A stretch of DNA of 64,000 bases, taken from Isoetes taiwanensis (taxonomy: Eukaryota; Streptophyta; Lycopodiopsida; Isoetales; Isoetaceae). Shown one piece after another: positions 11,301 through 23,801 of this stretch; the stretch's first letter is position 1; every line of letters starts with the position of its first letter. The notes under the pieces were generated by a model that was not told the DNA's origin, did not search any database, and saw only the letters and a program-made list of their open reading frames with translations. Made by a program: the position numbers and the translations under genes. Where the stretch lies: contig JAJEKV010000261.1 of NCBI GenBank assembly GCA_021234155.1, positions 124,001 through 188,000 on the forward strand, written 5' to 3'.

Positions 11301-12269
11301 GACACTGTAACCTCAAATCAAACACTTGTCATTTATCTGTGTAGGTCCTTTTTAGACTCTTTAGTAAGCTTTTAGCAGTAATACATCTGCAAAACCTTTT
11401 AGCAGTAAATACGACATGCATATAAATATGATGGCAAGCCTAGATGTCGTTGGTCATAGGTTAAGTCATGGGTTTTCTTTTTGATGTTATTGAGTTGATC
11501 TATATTTAGTAGCTTAGAATGCAATTGTTCGCTTTGGATTGTGGATAGGATGTATAATGGTAGAAAATTGATCAATATGTAGGGTTTGCCTAATAGATTA
11601 TAGTTGAAGGTATGTAGGTCGGTTCATTTAGTGCAGTAGTAGAGTTATGATGCTAAGTAGAGAATAGCTTATTTAGGTTAGGAGGATGTCTAGGATAGCA
11701 CAACATTGACCATGCAAGGTTATATAGACTTTGAGAACTTCAGCTGCAGGATTCAACAACTGATATGGCTAACACATGCTTGTGCATCCCTATGTTAGTT
11801 CAATCGGTTAGACTATGGAATTCAGTCTAATTCCATAGTCTAACATGACTGAAGTCCAGCTGCCATTGTGATTTCAGTGCTTTATTAGATGGACTTCATG
11901 GACAGTAGGACCCGGCCAGACCTATGTCTATTGCTTAACATCACCCCATCACCATAATTTGGGATCAATTTCTTGCATCTATTTTAGTTTTTTAGAAGGC
12001 TGTCTATGTTTAGTGAAAGGTAATTTCTATTTGTATTTCTGGCTCAAAAGCTTTATAATGGAGCTTGCAGCATGAATCCACCCTCAATTGATAATAGTTT
12101 TTGAGCAATTAGCCTTCAAGTTTCCTTGGCTTAAAACATTTATCCTCATACTACAAGAAAATAGGGGTTTATTATCAATTCTTTTTCTTTTATATATTAC
12201 TGGAAAATCCAGAAAGACGACAAAGATCTGACCATAAAATATCAATAAAAAGTCACGATACATCATCAT
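11301..12269. other. No gene seen; contains a perfect hairpin
   Basis: AT-rich sequence downstream of the GPAT relic. The only structure noted is the inverted repeat at 11807-11844. No coding or RNA gene was recognised. Confidence 0.5.
11807..11844. repeat. Perfect 16-bp inverted repeat with 6-base loop
   Basis: GTTAGACTATGGAATT, CAGTCT, AATTCCATAGTCTAAC. It is too short for a typical plant microRNA precursor; more likely a templated local inversion or a small foldback relic. Confidence 0.9.
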
Positions 12270-12440
12270 TTTTTGTCATTTTTCTCGATAATTTTTTGTC
12301 ACATTTTTTGCATTTTTTTGTCATCAATTTTATCATAGTTTAAGCACTTCTCTTGGTAGATTTTTGCCGTAGTGTAAGCACTTCCTTTTGCAGATTTTTG
12401 CCATAGTTTAAGCACTTCTCTTGATAGATTCTTGTCATAG
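12270..12440. repeat. Degenerate AT-rich minisatellite, left flank of the LINE
   Basis: Imperfect repeats of a unit resembling GTTTAAGCACTTCTCTTG plus TTTTTTGTCATA. The same degenerate words recur at 57165-57480, beyond the other end of the LINE, so the LINE appears to have inserted into this repeat. Confidence 0.75.
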
Positions 12441-12442
12441 TT
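12435..12442. repeat. LINE target-site duplication, left copy
   Basis: TCATAG followed by the T-run, reading TCATAGTT, matches TCATAGTT at 57132-57139 just outside the LINE 5' end. The last two T bases are ambiguous with the tail. Confidence 0.65.
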
Positions 12443-12739
12443 TTTTTTTTTTTTTTTTTTTTTTTGAGGGTACGAGTAAAAGTTTATTAATTATATAAGA
12501 TAAAATACATCAAGTCCCCGATAAGGAAGGATAGGAAGAATTTTGAACAGGGATAAATAGTTAGGGAGTCTGCATCATCATGTACTCCAGAAACTACCTT
12601 CTCTTCTTCCCCAGCAAGTGGGTACTATTAGGGAGATCACCTATCTTCTCCAAATGGGCATGTACTATAGAGGAAGGTAGCTCTTGTTCTACGATGTATC
12701 CTCCCTTGATGTAGCAATTATAGCTGAATAGCTGGATCA

Positions 12740-13329
12740 CTTACCACTACTTCAGTTGCTTCCTCGCTAGTCAAGTTGAGCCAATGACACCTAAAGAAGA
12801 AATAGAAACCTTTCAAGGTCCCAACTCTGTCCAGTTCTCTGTTAGATCTCACTCCTTTTTGTTTATGGTGTGATAGAGCCATCAGTGCCACTTCCTGGTT
12901 GAAGAAATTTTTCAGCTTTTCTATGCAGATTCCAAGCCACCCATAAGTAACATCGCAACGGTGTTTCTAAATTACCCACACTGCAATGTTAACTAGCGAA
13001 GCTTCAATGCAGTTTTTGTTCGAGACTCTTATCAGTCCGGGCCAAGTTAATTGATGCATGGATAAGCCAATAATGGGAGTTACCCAGTGCCAGAATCCCA
13101 CAATCTTTGGGCAGAAGAGGTGTCCAGTAGATTCCCTAACTTGACAGCCAAGTAGACAGCTATCATCTTTTATAATAGCCCTGTTATAAAGGTTCTCTTT
13201 TGTACTCAGCCCCTCTTGGAGAGCCATCCATCTAAAAAACTGAATCTTCTTGAAGCATAGCGATTTCCAAGAGTTGGCTAATACTACTTTAGCTTCCATA
13301 TTACTTAATCCGAGCATAATCTCAGCTTT
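12740..13329 (-). pseudogene. LINE ORF2 C-terminus with zf-RVT domain
   Basis: The frame from 13335 down to 12967 encodes the zinc-binding domain that follows reverse transcriptase in plant LINEs: a KIQFFRWMAL entry, LSTKENLYNRAI, then the C..C..H..C-type region around SCLLGC and ESTGHLF. A stop at 12967 is followed by more conserved tail residues (WLGI, HRCDVTYGW), so the element is dead. Its first codons (AAA GCT GAG) continue the frame that ends at 52230 (CCA TTA AAA G) if the shared CTTT is counted once. Confidence 0.8.
13326..13329. repeat. SINE target-site duplication, left copy (CTTT)
   Basis: CTTT here and CTTT at 52227-52230 flank the SINE plus everything nested in its tail. Merging the two restores LINE ORF2 in frame. 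Confidence 0.7.
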
Positions 13330-13434
13330 GCCCATCGCGATGGTGGTTTAGTGGTAAGGCTTTGGGTTGGGGTGACCCCCACCAGGGTTCAAAACCCACC
13401 ATCAGGTGGGTGCAAGTCCCACCAACCTTGCCTT

Positions 13435-13472
<38 letters not shown>
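13330..13472 (+). mobile_element. tRNA-derived SINE with poly(A) tail
   Basis: A head of about 105 bp carries the internal Pol III promoter: A box TGGTTTAGTGG at 13344-13354 and B box GGTTCAAAACC at 13386-13396, with tRNA-like spacing. It is followed by GTGGGTGCAAGTCCCACC and an A37 tail (13436-13472). It is inserted in the LINE in the opposite orientation. The head resembles Gly/Glu-type tRNA. Confidence 0.8.
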
Positions 13473-13474
<2 letters not shown>

Positions 13475-16131
13475 TTTTAAGTCTGATTTACATCAGGCCA
13501 TTAAGACTCCTAAGTCCATTTGGACAAAAAAGCCTTTTAAATGCAGTCCTGAACTAGATACATGTGATTTATCCAATTCGGGCCTTGATTTGAGGTATTA
13601 TGTCAAAAATAATGCAAGATATGATCAGAAGACTAAAGATAGAAAAAACACCACGTTAAGTAGAATAAGATAACAATAAGCAAGCATTTTAAGTTTGAAG
13701 GCTCATTAGGACAAGAAATTACTTTAATGTTTGCACCTTAAGACATGGAAAACGACAAAGGACATAGAATACCATCATAGTTTGAACAAGATGGCTGCTA
13801 GAAATTAGATTGAAGTAAGAGGTAAAGATACAAAAATACTGAAGTCATATTATCCAAAGCAACATGTTCAAATCCAAGTGCAGAAATGGTGTTTGCTGGA
13901 AGCACAGGTCTGTAAGTCTTGTTCGAGCAAAAAATCCTTTCGCCCAAGCTAGTATGATAAAAACTTCACATGGAGGAACAAGTTTGGTTACCTGCAGTGG
14001 AACCAAATGCAAGTTAGCCAAGAACTGGGTAAATGCAAAAGCCACTAACAGGTAAGCTATAAACTTGTTCGGCTTAACGCCCTTCACCACAAATAGAATA
14101 AGAGAAAAGCTAAGACTAGCAACAGCAGTTATGAGCGTATGAGATAAGCTGAAAATGCAACTTAAGTGCAAGAGATCTACACTACTAACAGCGCATAACC
14201 AGAGAAATACAGCCATAGAGTGCAAAGTTGAAAATCATTACATAATGGCAGTCAATGAATATGATATTTATGCAAATATGCAAGACAAACAAAAGGGGAT
14301 ATTATATGGTAATGCATATGCCAGCATATGCAAACAGAGATGATGCATGCAATGAGAATTAATCCTCCAGAGATCTTGAGTATATGAAATAAACGAGAAA
14401 CTGACCAAAACCAGGGGACAAATAAAGCATCAAGAAGAATTATAACTGTTATGGAAAACATGCAAAGAGGTATAGTGTATTGAAGTAGCATATCCGGTAC
14501 CATAAATGCATAGATCAATAAAACATAATATATGCAAGGAGAACAAGATATACAAAGATGCAAAAGGAGCACAATACAGTGAGAAATTAAGAATGAGACT
14601 ACTGTCAACAAGGATAATTTAAGATATTAAAATAATGCAAAAGGAAATCTAATCAAGGTTGGCAATAGAATAAGCAAGAACTGTAAGTCTACAAGATATT
14701 ATAGCATGATAGGGCTAATTTTAGATCTGCAAGACAACCATTATTTCGCACAGATAATATAGCTAAGATAATAGCAGGGGACAATAGCTAAGATAATAAT
14801 AGCTAAGAAAATAGCTAAGATATAGCTAAGATAATATGGCTACGAGAGCAGAATAAGCAGAATATGGGATGAATATGCATCAACACTATAGGCCAGCTTA
14901 TCGATCCAATGAAGTAGCAAATAGAAGGTAAATCTAATGCCTGTTATGGAAGATTCACACGCAGTTATAGTAGAAGCCAGTTTTAGATCTAGAGGACAAG
15001 CTATAATTAGCATTAGAAAATATGGCTAAGCAACAGATAAAGCATAAGTGGAATTATAGAGCAGAATAAGGAAGGGGATAGTTAACCAGCAAAATGAAAA
15101 TGAAGAATATGGGAACCTGGTTAGCGTTGTTGCCATCATTATGTTGACATGAGTCTTGCATTGTTGGAGCTTTGTTCGAATCCATAGGAGGATTAACTGG
15201 CAGCGAAAACTTCAGTGTGCAAAATCGTGCTCAGTTTGTGCAGAGCTACCGCCCTCTTCTAAAATTGTAGAGCTCTTCTTTTAGTAGCCACATCTAAAAC
15301 CCTTCACAGGTTACTAGACCAGCCGGATCCTTTCTGATGTAGGAAGAATCGTAGTAAAATGAAAACTGCTCAAGAAACATAAATAGCCAGACCTGGATGT
15401 GGATCTATAACAGAAATAGCCTTGACAAATTAGGTTTTCATCCTCTGCCATCGTGACCCTTTGCCATCGTGACAGATTAGGGATTGGAGCGTGAAAATTT
15501 TTTTCAACCCTAAAGTTAGAGTATAAGGTGAAAAGAAATTTTTGGACAAGATGGAAAGCACTGAATAAAGATTAAACAAATTGTTTACTCCATGGATGGT
15601 CTTTGGACACCTTGTTCTAGTTAGATTTATGGTCCAACCTAGTTTCCTAGGTTATACCATTGGTTAAAGGAGGGATGTACGGGAGAAAGCCGTACGTAAA
15701 ACATGCATTCAATCTAATTATAAAGCATGGAAATTATAGCATGTGTTCCCTTGTCTGGCTGGATGAGAATAACCATGTAGTGATCAAATAGCCAGTGTAA
15801 CCTGTATGGCGCACCCAAGTATCCAACTTGCACTCTTAGTGGAGGTTACATTTATGAAGTTAATCGATGTCTAATATGTATGGCCATCACCCCTAGTAGC
15901 CTGCACTTTCTGAAAAAAATAGACAGTGGCTAGTTATCACTCAACTAAATGCGTTAGCAAGTGTCAAAGTGGGATACTTATTCCAGTTTCAATTGCTTGC
16001 AAATGCAAAACTTTGATAGCACAAAGGACATGAGTAATAGACCAAAATGTTCCCTTAAATAGTTAGTCAAGGTGGGTCCTGTTGACAATCTGCAGTGTGG
16101 TTCATGCTTTGACACCTAGGAAGATGTTATC

Positions 16132-16132
<1 letters not shown>
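13473..16132 (-). pseudogene. Block C: single-copy gene-derived block, paralogue of arrays A and B
   Basis: The block has A-runs on both sides. On the minus strand, 15117-15185 looks like a first exon: ATGGATTCGAACAAAGC.. for 23 codons (Asn/Gln-rich), ending AACCAG|GTTCCC. About 1 kb further, 13980-14100 contains the segment shared with arrays A and B: GTGAAGGGCGTTAAGCCG.., then a branch-point-like GGCTAAC, a pyrimidine-rich stretch and CACTGCAG|GTAACC. Near 13526 the words AAAAAAGCCTTTTAAA match the start of unit A. I do not recognise the protein. The minus frame through 13845-14225 (126 codons) crosses intron-like sequence and is not trusted. Confidence 0.45.
14745..14850. repeat. ATAGCTAAGATAAT minisatellite
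   Basis: Five to six imperfect repeats of ATAGCTAAGATAAT within block C. Confidence 0.75.

Positions 16133-16164
<32 letters not shown>
16133..16164. repeat. A32 run joining block C to array A
   Basis: A pure A-run between CATCC-type sequence of block C and GCCTTTTAAAATCTG, the start of unit A1. At the internal A-A junction (about 19976-19983) the same position holds only A8. Confidence 0.95.
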
Positions 16165-16165
<1 letters not shown>

Positions 16166-19100
16166 CCTTTTAAAATCTGTTCAAACAGACTTTTTCCATC
16201 CATGGACTTTTGCAAAGACCACTTCAGTACAATATGCAGCCTTAAGCCAAAACAGGTGCAAATTTGACTTAAGCCTTAAAAATGGTTAACATTTACTAAA
16301 GCAGATGAAATTACCAGATTCTATTAACAAATAAGAATTTCCTTTCGTCAATCTCATTAATGTTTTTGTTCAATACATCATTCTTACCTTTAAAAGAGTA
16401 CATAATTGACTCTAGAACAGTATAAGATCAAAATTAAAGTTTAGAGTTTCCCTTGTCTTTCAACACCATAGAGCTCAATAGACTTGTCAAAACTATATCT
16501 GCAATGCCACCATGTCTTGTAGCTTTTCCACTTGAATACATGGGAAAACACACATAGGAGCAAGAAATCCCGTTACCTGCGGTGAAACGGAGAGGACAGC
16601 TTAGCCTAAGAAGGGTAAGAGCCTAAGTCACTAAAGGTAAGCTACGGATTCCTTGGGCTTATCGCCCTTCACCTTGCATGTTAACACAAACACAATAGAC
16701 AGTCAATTTATCAGGCAAAGAGTGTAAATTACTCTGCCCTAAAAGATTAGCCTACATGCAACTTTTATCAGTATGCAAGCTTAAAAATTATTATTAAATG
16801 CTTCTCCACCAGCTTATGACAAGGTCTAGAAGCTTCATTCTTCCTACCCGCAATTGTCACGAGGTCTCCTCTATTATACCTAGCATGCATGCTATAAAGA
16901 GATTATTTTCACATATATGAGAAGGTCTGGAAGTCCATTCTTTGATGTTGCTCTCAGATACAAAATTATTAACCCAAAAGAATTCCAAATTGTAACTGCC
17001 CAAAACTAAAGTGGTTAAGAGCCCTTTAGCATTAAAAGAGCATCAGCCAGTGAGCCTATTCCTGTAAAAACATCCTAGGCAGGATTTGCACCATTTGGAT
17101 ATGCAAAATGCCAAATAGAGCAAGAACCCAATCTGGATCTAGAATTTTCGTGCAAAAATATTGAAGAGTTCAGCTTATCTTCTTCCAACCTGTAAATTTT
17201 TGCAAATGGCATCGAGACCGATTCGTGCTCACCATGCCCTGAATTCAAGTGCCCAACTTGAAAGCCTATTGGACGAAAGAGAAAAATCTGCTGTGTAGAA
17301 CTCTTTTATTCAGTTTCGGGTCCATTTTACAACTGGAAACCCACCTTAAGATTTTCTTACACTATTCCCTATTGAATTTGTAGCACTTGTTTGCCTGCAT
17401 GGCCATTAAGCTATCTATATCTAGATTCCATAAAATATTAATTCGTTTACTCTGTAGCAGTGCAAAAACAATGGAACTATTGAATTTTAAACTATACAAT
17501 GCATAGATTGTGTTTAATTAAGCATCAGCACTCTGTCCTTAAAGCTATACCACCTGCACAATAGTCCACACTGCATAGTTCAAGACTCACAGCAGTTCTC
17601 TTAATAAGTTTTAATCAAATTTTAGATCTAATAGGAACATGGCCACAACTCGTGTATGCTGCTCTGTCTCACGCTTAAATATCATGCATTAGTTGGCAGA
17701 CTTAGAAATTAAGCTTTCTACCATCTGGAGAATGTGAACATAACTGTTAAAACTCGTATATGTCTACTCATATCTGCACATTATAGACAACCTAGGTGTA
17801 TGGACAAGTGCATGCTAATCCCATTAACATCAGTCCTAAGTTCAATCCATCTTTTTAGTTTTTCTTATCTCCATTGCTTTACGGTAGCCTTGTATCCCTG
17901 TGTACAGGGTGCTTAAAAGGATACCATTTCTAAACCAGAATTCTTATGCTATAATTATCCCAATTACTACTGTTGTAGATATCTTTTAAGACCTCAGGCT
18001 TTTCTGTGCTCATTCAGTGCAATCATGAAATGAAGGCATGCTGGAAGAAGGAGCAAATACATGCTACTGCAGCAAACACATAGGCCACAAATGCACAACC
18101 CATGGCTCATTATAGTAGCACTAGACTAATGTAAACATCCAGTTGAAAAGAGAATAGATCCATACAAATAGGGTCATGCCTTATTATCATATAAAGAAAA
18201 ATATCCACACAAAGTATTCAGCAAATAGAGTTATTCAATTATTCAAACCTGGGAGTAGATCTTTGTTCCAGCATAATTGCCTTTGGTCATGTTGATCTGC
18301 AAATTGCCAGAAGCTCTCCAATGCCTTGTTTACTCAAAGAAATAGTGGATGGCATCTCTATATTAGTCTCCTGGATTATCACATGCAAAAGACAGTAGAT
18401 TCAGTTAATGTCACCAGCATCTTTCCCTTTATTCAAATTATCATAGCTCTTCAGTCCTGTTGCTACAATAGCCTTATGGAATTGGCATATCTTTTCCATG
18501 AAGTATTTACCTTCTTCTCCCAAGAAGCAGGCATCAAAGCCATCTTATTTACATCTATTTTCCATGAGCCTTTATGCACAGATTTGCAGCCCACAGTTCT
18601 ATAGAACTAGAAGATCACCCATCTTGCTATGCATTTGTGGGCTCGCCATCCAAGACATGCCATAATAATCTATATGCATCCACCTTCCAGCATTCTATGC
18701 CGCAAGAGCAAGTTCGGAATACCCTAATTAGGGTTCAAGAAATGCATTACGTTAGGTCAAGATCATAATTTACCTTTTATTTTTCTAAACCCTAGTTCTT
18801 GCATAATCGAAATCTCACCATCCATCAATGGCTAAGAGTTGCCCAATCTGTTGCAGGCCAACTGTATGGTGGCCGCTGAGCTGCCTAAAACTCTGTTACA
18901 ATCAAGTAGAGGTTCAGGGATACAAAAAGCGTGACCATCATGTTTTTCTATTTTCCACTGTATTTTTCTTTTCCACGAGTTTTCTTTGTGTACATATGTG
19001 AAGGAAATTTTCGATCAACACCACCATTATGCAACCATGGGTTTTCACCCATACTCCATTTCTGTAAACAATATCAAACCTTTGCTACATGCCCATGATA

Positions 19101-19983
19101 GTGCAATAATGCCTTAGATTCCTAAAGCTTATGATAGAGCACCTAGCGATTGTATCAATGTGCATCCATAAAGCCCCTCGGACAGAGAGCAATAATTCCT
19201 TAGAGTCCTGATGCATTAGAGCCATCATTACTTATAATAAAAAAAGCCTGCCTCCTACCGTAGGTCAGGGTGGGCCAAAATTCATAAATAGAGTTAGCAA
19301 CAAGGAGGGTAGGACCTTGTTGCCAAAGCCCTACCTATATTGCCTAACTGTACAAGTAATTATTATTCTTTAACGAGCCAGCTGGCAAGCAAGTTCACCA
19401 ATAAAATGAGTAAGAAATACCGCTTGGTAAGAGTACTGATCTGTGCCAATGCCTGCCTAACCCATATAAATTCCAGCAATATAATCTACGCACATTACAT
19501 TTTGAAAACTTGATCATAACCTTCTTTATTGTATACAATAACAGGAAGCATTTGAGTGAGAATAGATATAAGGCAGAATCTAGGAGAGGATTACCTCCAA
19601 AGCTTGCTAGTATGGTCTGCAATAGCCCAATGGCAATTCATAGAATTCATAAGCCCAATGGCAGTTTATTTCATATGACATTATTCTTGACAAAACATGT
19701 CCAATCTCACCATGTATAAACGTTACAAAAAGGCCTTGGTGCGGTTGCATTGAATAACACTATTCAAATACAATATGCTTCACAATAAGTCATTGATAAT
19801 CCAGCATTGATTATTCGTCCACATTGGCAGTCTTAGTGCGTAATTGTCCAGATTGATCGAAAATATAGAATCGTCATTTCCAGCCTATGCCAGTTCCTAT
19901 AAAGATCCAAAATGTATTAGTAAGAAATTATATACACCTGAATTTTAACCATTTTAAGAGGGAACTGAGTTAATGAAAAAAAA
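16165..19983. repeat. Array A, unit A1 (3.82 kb)
   Basis: First full unit of a head-to-tail array; it starts GCCTTTTAAAATCTG and ends at an A8 run. Minus-strand gene-like marks: the shared acceptor block (about 16565-16680), a candidate exon ending ATCTACTCCCAG|GTTTGA at about 18248, and a candidate exon with donor GGAG|GTAATC near 19600. The plus strand has AAACCCTAG near 18786 and the palindrome ACCCTAATTAGGGT at 18721-18734. Open frames are short and interrupted; the longest (92 codons at 18326) lies on the opposite strand and is not considered a gene. Confidence 0.85.
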
Positions 19984-22900
19984 CCTTTTAAAATCTGTTC
20001 AAACAGACTTTTTCCATCCATGGACTTTTGCAAAGACCACTTCAGTACAATATGCAGCCTTAAGCCAAAACAGGTGCAAATTTGACTTAAGCCTTAAAAA
20101 TGGTTAACATTTACTAAAGCAGATGAAATTACCAGATTCTATTAACAAATAAGAATTTCCTTTCGTCAATCTCATTAATGTTTTTGTTCAATACATCATT
20201 CTTACCTTTAAAAGAGTACATAATTGACTCTAGAACAATATAAGATCAAAATTAAAGTTTAGAGTTTCCCTTGTCTTTCAACACCATAGAGCTCAATAGA
20301 CTTGTCAAAACTATATCTGCAATGCCACCATGTCTTGTAGCTTTTCCACTTGAATACATGGGAAAACACACATAGGAGCAAGAAATCCCGTTACCTGCAG
20401 TGAAACCAGAGGACAGTTAGCCTAAGAAGGGTAAGAGCCTAAGTCACTAACAGGTAAGCTACGGATTCCTTGGGCTTATCGCCCTTCACCTTGCATGTTA
20501 ACACAAACACAATAGGCGGTCAATTTATCGTGCAAAGAGTGTAAATTACTCTGCCCTAAAAGATTAGCCTACATGCAACTTTTATCAGTATGCAAGCTTA
20601 AAAATTATTATTAAATGCTTCTCCACCAGCTTATGACAAGGTCTAGAAGCTTATTCTTCCTACCCGCAATTGTCACGAGGTCTCCTCTATTATACCTAGC
20701 ATGCATGCTATAAAGAGATTATTTTCACATATATGAGAAGGTCTGGAAGTCCATTTTTTGATGTTGCTCTCAGATACAAAATTATTAACCCAAAAGAATT
20801 CCAAATTGTAACTGCCCAACACTAAAGTGGTTAAGAGCCCTTTAGCATTAAAAGAGCATCAGCCAGTGAGCCTATTCCTGTAAAAACATCCTAGGCAGGA
20901 TTTGCACCATTTGGATATGCAAAATGCCAAATAGAGCAAGAACCCAATCTGGATCTAGAATTTTCGTGCAAAAATATTGAAGAGTTCAGCTTATCTTCTT
21001 CCAACTGTAGAATTTTTGCAAATGGCATCGAGGCCGATTCTGTGCTCACCATGCCACGAATTCAAGTGCCCAACTTGAAAGCCTATTGACTAAAAGAGAA
21101 AAATCTGTTGTGTAGAACTCTTTTATTCGGGTTTGGTCCGTTTTACAACCTGAAACCCACCTTAAGATTTTCTTACACTATTCCCTATTGAATCAGTAGC
21201 ACTTGTTTGCCTGCATGGCCATTAAGCTATCTATATCTAGATTCCATAAAATATTAATTCGTTTACTCGTAGCGATTGCAAAAACAATGTAACTATTGAA
21301 TTTTAAACTATACAATGCATAGATTGTGTTTAATTAAGCATCAAAGACTCTGTCCTTAAAGCTATACCACCGCACAATAGTCCACCTTTGCATAGTTCAA
21401 GACTCAGCCAGTTCTCTTAATAAGTTTTAATCAAATTTTAGATCTAATAGGAACATGGCCACAACTCGTGTATCTTTGCTCTGTCTCACGCTTTTAAATA
21501 TCATGCATTAGTTGGCGGACTTAGAAATTAAGCTTTCTACCATCCGGAGAATGTGAACATAAGCTGTTAAAACTCGTGATATGTCTACTCATATCGCACA
21601 TTATAGACAACCTAGGTGTATGGACAAGTGCATGCTAATCCCATTAACATCAGTCCTAAGTTCAATCCATCTTTTTAGTTTTTCATTCCATTGCTTTACG
21701 GTAGCCTTGTATCCACGGTAATGCTGGGGTGCTTAAAAGGATACCATTTCTAAAACCGTAATTCTTATCTTTGTAATTATCCCAATTACTACTCTGTTGT
21801 AGATATCTTTTAAGACCTCAGGCTTTTCTGTGCTCATTCAGTGCAATCATGAAATGAAGGCATGCTGGAAGAAGGAGCAAATACATGCTACTGCAGCAAA
21901 CACATAGGCCACAAATGCACAACCCATGGCTCATTATAGTAGCACTAGACTAATGTAAACATCCAGTTGAAAAGAGAATAGATCCATACAAATAGGGTCA
22001 TGCCTTATTATCATATAAAGAAAAATATCCACACAAAGTATTCAGCAAATAGAGTTATTCAATTATTCAAACCTGGGAGTAGATCTTTGTTCCAGCATAA
22101 TTGCCTTTGGTCATGTTGATCTGCAAATTGCCAGAAGCTCTCCAATGCCTTGTTTACTCAAAGAAATAGTGGATGGCATCTTTATATTAGTCTCCTGGAT
22201 TATCACATGCAAAAGACAGTAGATTCAGTTAATGTCACCAGCATCTTTCCCTTTATTCAAATTATCATAGCTCTTCAGTCCTGTTGCTACAATAGCCTTA
22301 TGGAATTGGCACATCTTTTCCATGAAGTATTTACCTTCTTCTCCCAAGAAGCAGGCATCAAAGCCATCTTATTTACATCTATTTTCACAGCCTTTATGCA
22401 CCGTTGCAGCCACGGTTCTATAGAACTAGAAGATCACCCATCTTGCTATGCATTTGTGGCTCCGCCATCCAAGACATGCCATAATAATCTATATGCATCC
22501 ACCTTCTAGCATTCTATGCCGCAAGAGCAAGTTCGGAATACCCTAATTAGGGTTCAAGAAATGCATTACGTTAGGTCAAGATCATAATTTACCTTTTATT
22601 TTTCTAAACCCTAGTTCTTGCATAATCGAAATCTCACCATCCATCAATGGCTAAGAGTTGCCCAATCTGTTGCAGGCCAACTGTATGGTGGCCGCTAAGC
22701 TGCCTAAAACTCTGTTACAATCAAGTAGAGGTTCAGGGATACAAAAAGCGTGACCATCATGTTTTTCTATTTTCCACTGTATTTTTCTTTTCCACGAGTT
22801 TTCTTTGTGTACATATGTGAAGGAAATTTTCGATCAACACCACCATTATGCAACCATGGGTTTTCACCCATACTCCATTTCTGTAAACAATATCAAACCT

Positions 22901-23801
22901 TTGCTACATGCCCATGATAGTGCAATAATGCCTTAGATTCCTAAAGCTTATGATAGAGCACCTAGCAGTGTATCAATGTGCATCCATAAAGCCCTCGGAC
23001 AGAGCAATAATTCCTTAGAGTCCTGATGCATTAGAGCCATCATTACTTATAATAAAAAAAGCCTGCCTCCTACCGTAGGTCAGGGTGGGCCAAAATTCAT
23101 AAATAGAGTTAGCAACAAGGAGAGTAGGACCTTGTTGCCAAAGCCCTACCCTACCTATATTGCCTAACTGTACAAGTAATTATTATTCTTTAACGAGCCA
23201 GCTGGCAAGCAAGTTCACCAATAAAATGAGTAAGAAATACCGCTTGGTAAGAGTACTGATCTGTGCCAATGCCTGCCTAACCCATATAAATTCCAGCAAT
23301 ATAATCTATGCACATTACATTTTGAAAACTTGATCATAACCTTCTTTATTGTATACAATAACAGGAAGCATTTGAGTGAGAATAGATATAAGGCAGAATC
23401 TAGGAGAGGATTACCTCCAAAGCTCGCTAGTATGGTCTGCAATAGCCCAATGGCAATTCATAGAATTCATAAGCCCAATGGCAGTTTATTTCATATGACA
23501 TTATTCTTGACAAAACATGTCCAATCTCACCATGTATAAACGTTACAAAAAGGCCTTGGTGCGGTTGCATTGAATAACACTATTCAAATACAATATGCTT
23601 CACAATAAGTCATTGATAATCCAGCATTGATTATTCGTCCACATTGGCAGTCTTAGTGCGTAATTGTCCAGATTGATCGAAAATATAGAATCGTCATTTC
23701 CAGCCTATGCCAGTTCCTATAAAGATCCAAAATGTATTAGTAAGAAATTATATACACGAATTTTAACCATTTTAAGAGGGAACCGAAGTTAATGAAAAAA
23801 A
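19984..23801. repeat. Array A, unit A2 (3.82 kb)
   Basis: Offset from A1 by exactly 3818 bases over long stretches. Differences from A1 and A3 cluster at CAG/CTG trinucleotides as small indels, for example CATCAAAGACTCTG here versus CATCAGCACTCTG in A1. Confidence 0.85.

Larger units (their letters stand above)
12441..13329 (-). mobile_element. L1-type LINE, 3' portion with tail
   Basis: Starts (plus coordinates) with a T25 run, the poly(A) tail of a minus-strand element. It continues through a 3' UTR into the C-terminal part of ORF2. It breaks at 13329 in the middle of ORF2; the missing 5' portion is at 52227-57131 in the same orientation. Rejoined length is about 5.8 kb, normal for a full-length plant L1. 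Confidence 0.85.

Noticed and set aside
13330-13435. Functional tRNA gene
   Set aside because: A and B boxes are present, but acceptor-stem pairing and a tRNA 3' end are missing and a poly(A) tail follows, so it is a SINE.
14252-14611. 119-codon hydrophobic minus frame in block C
   Set aside because: Translation of AT-rich intron-like DNA; Leu/Ile/Cys-rich without family resemblance.
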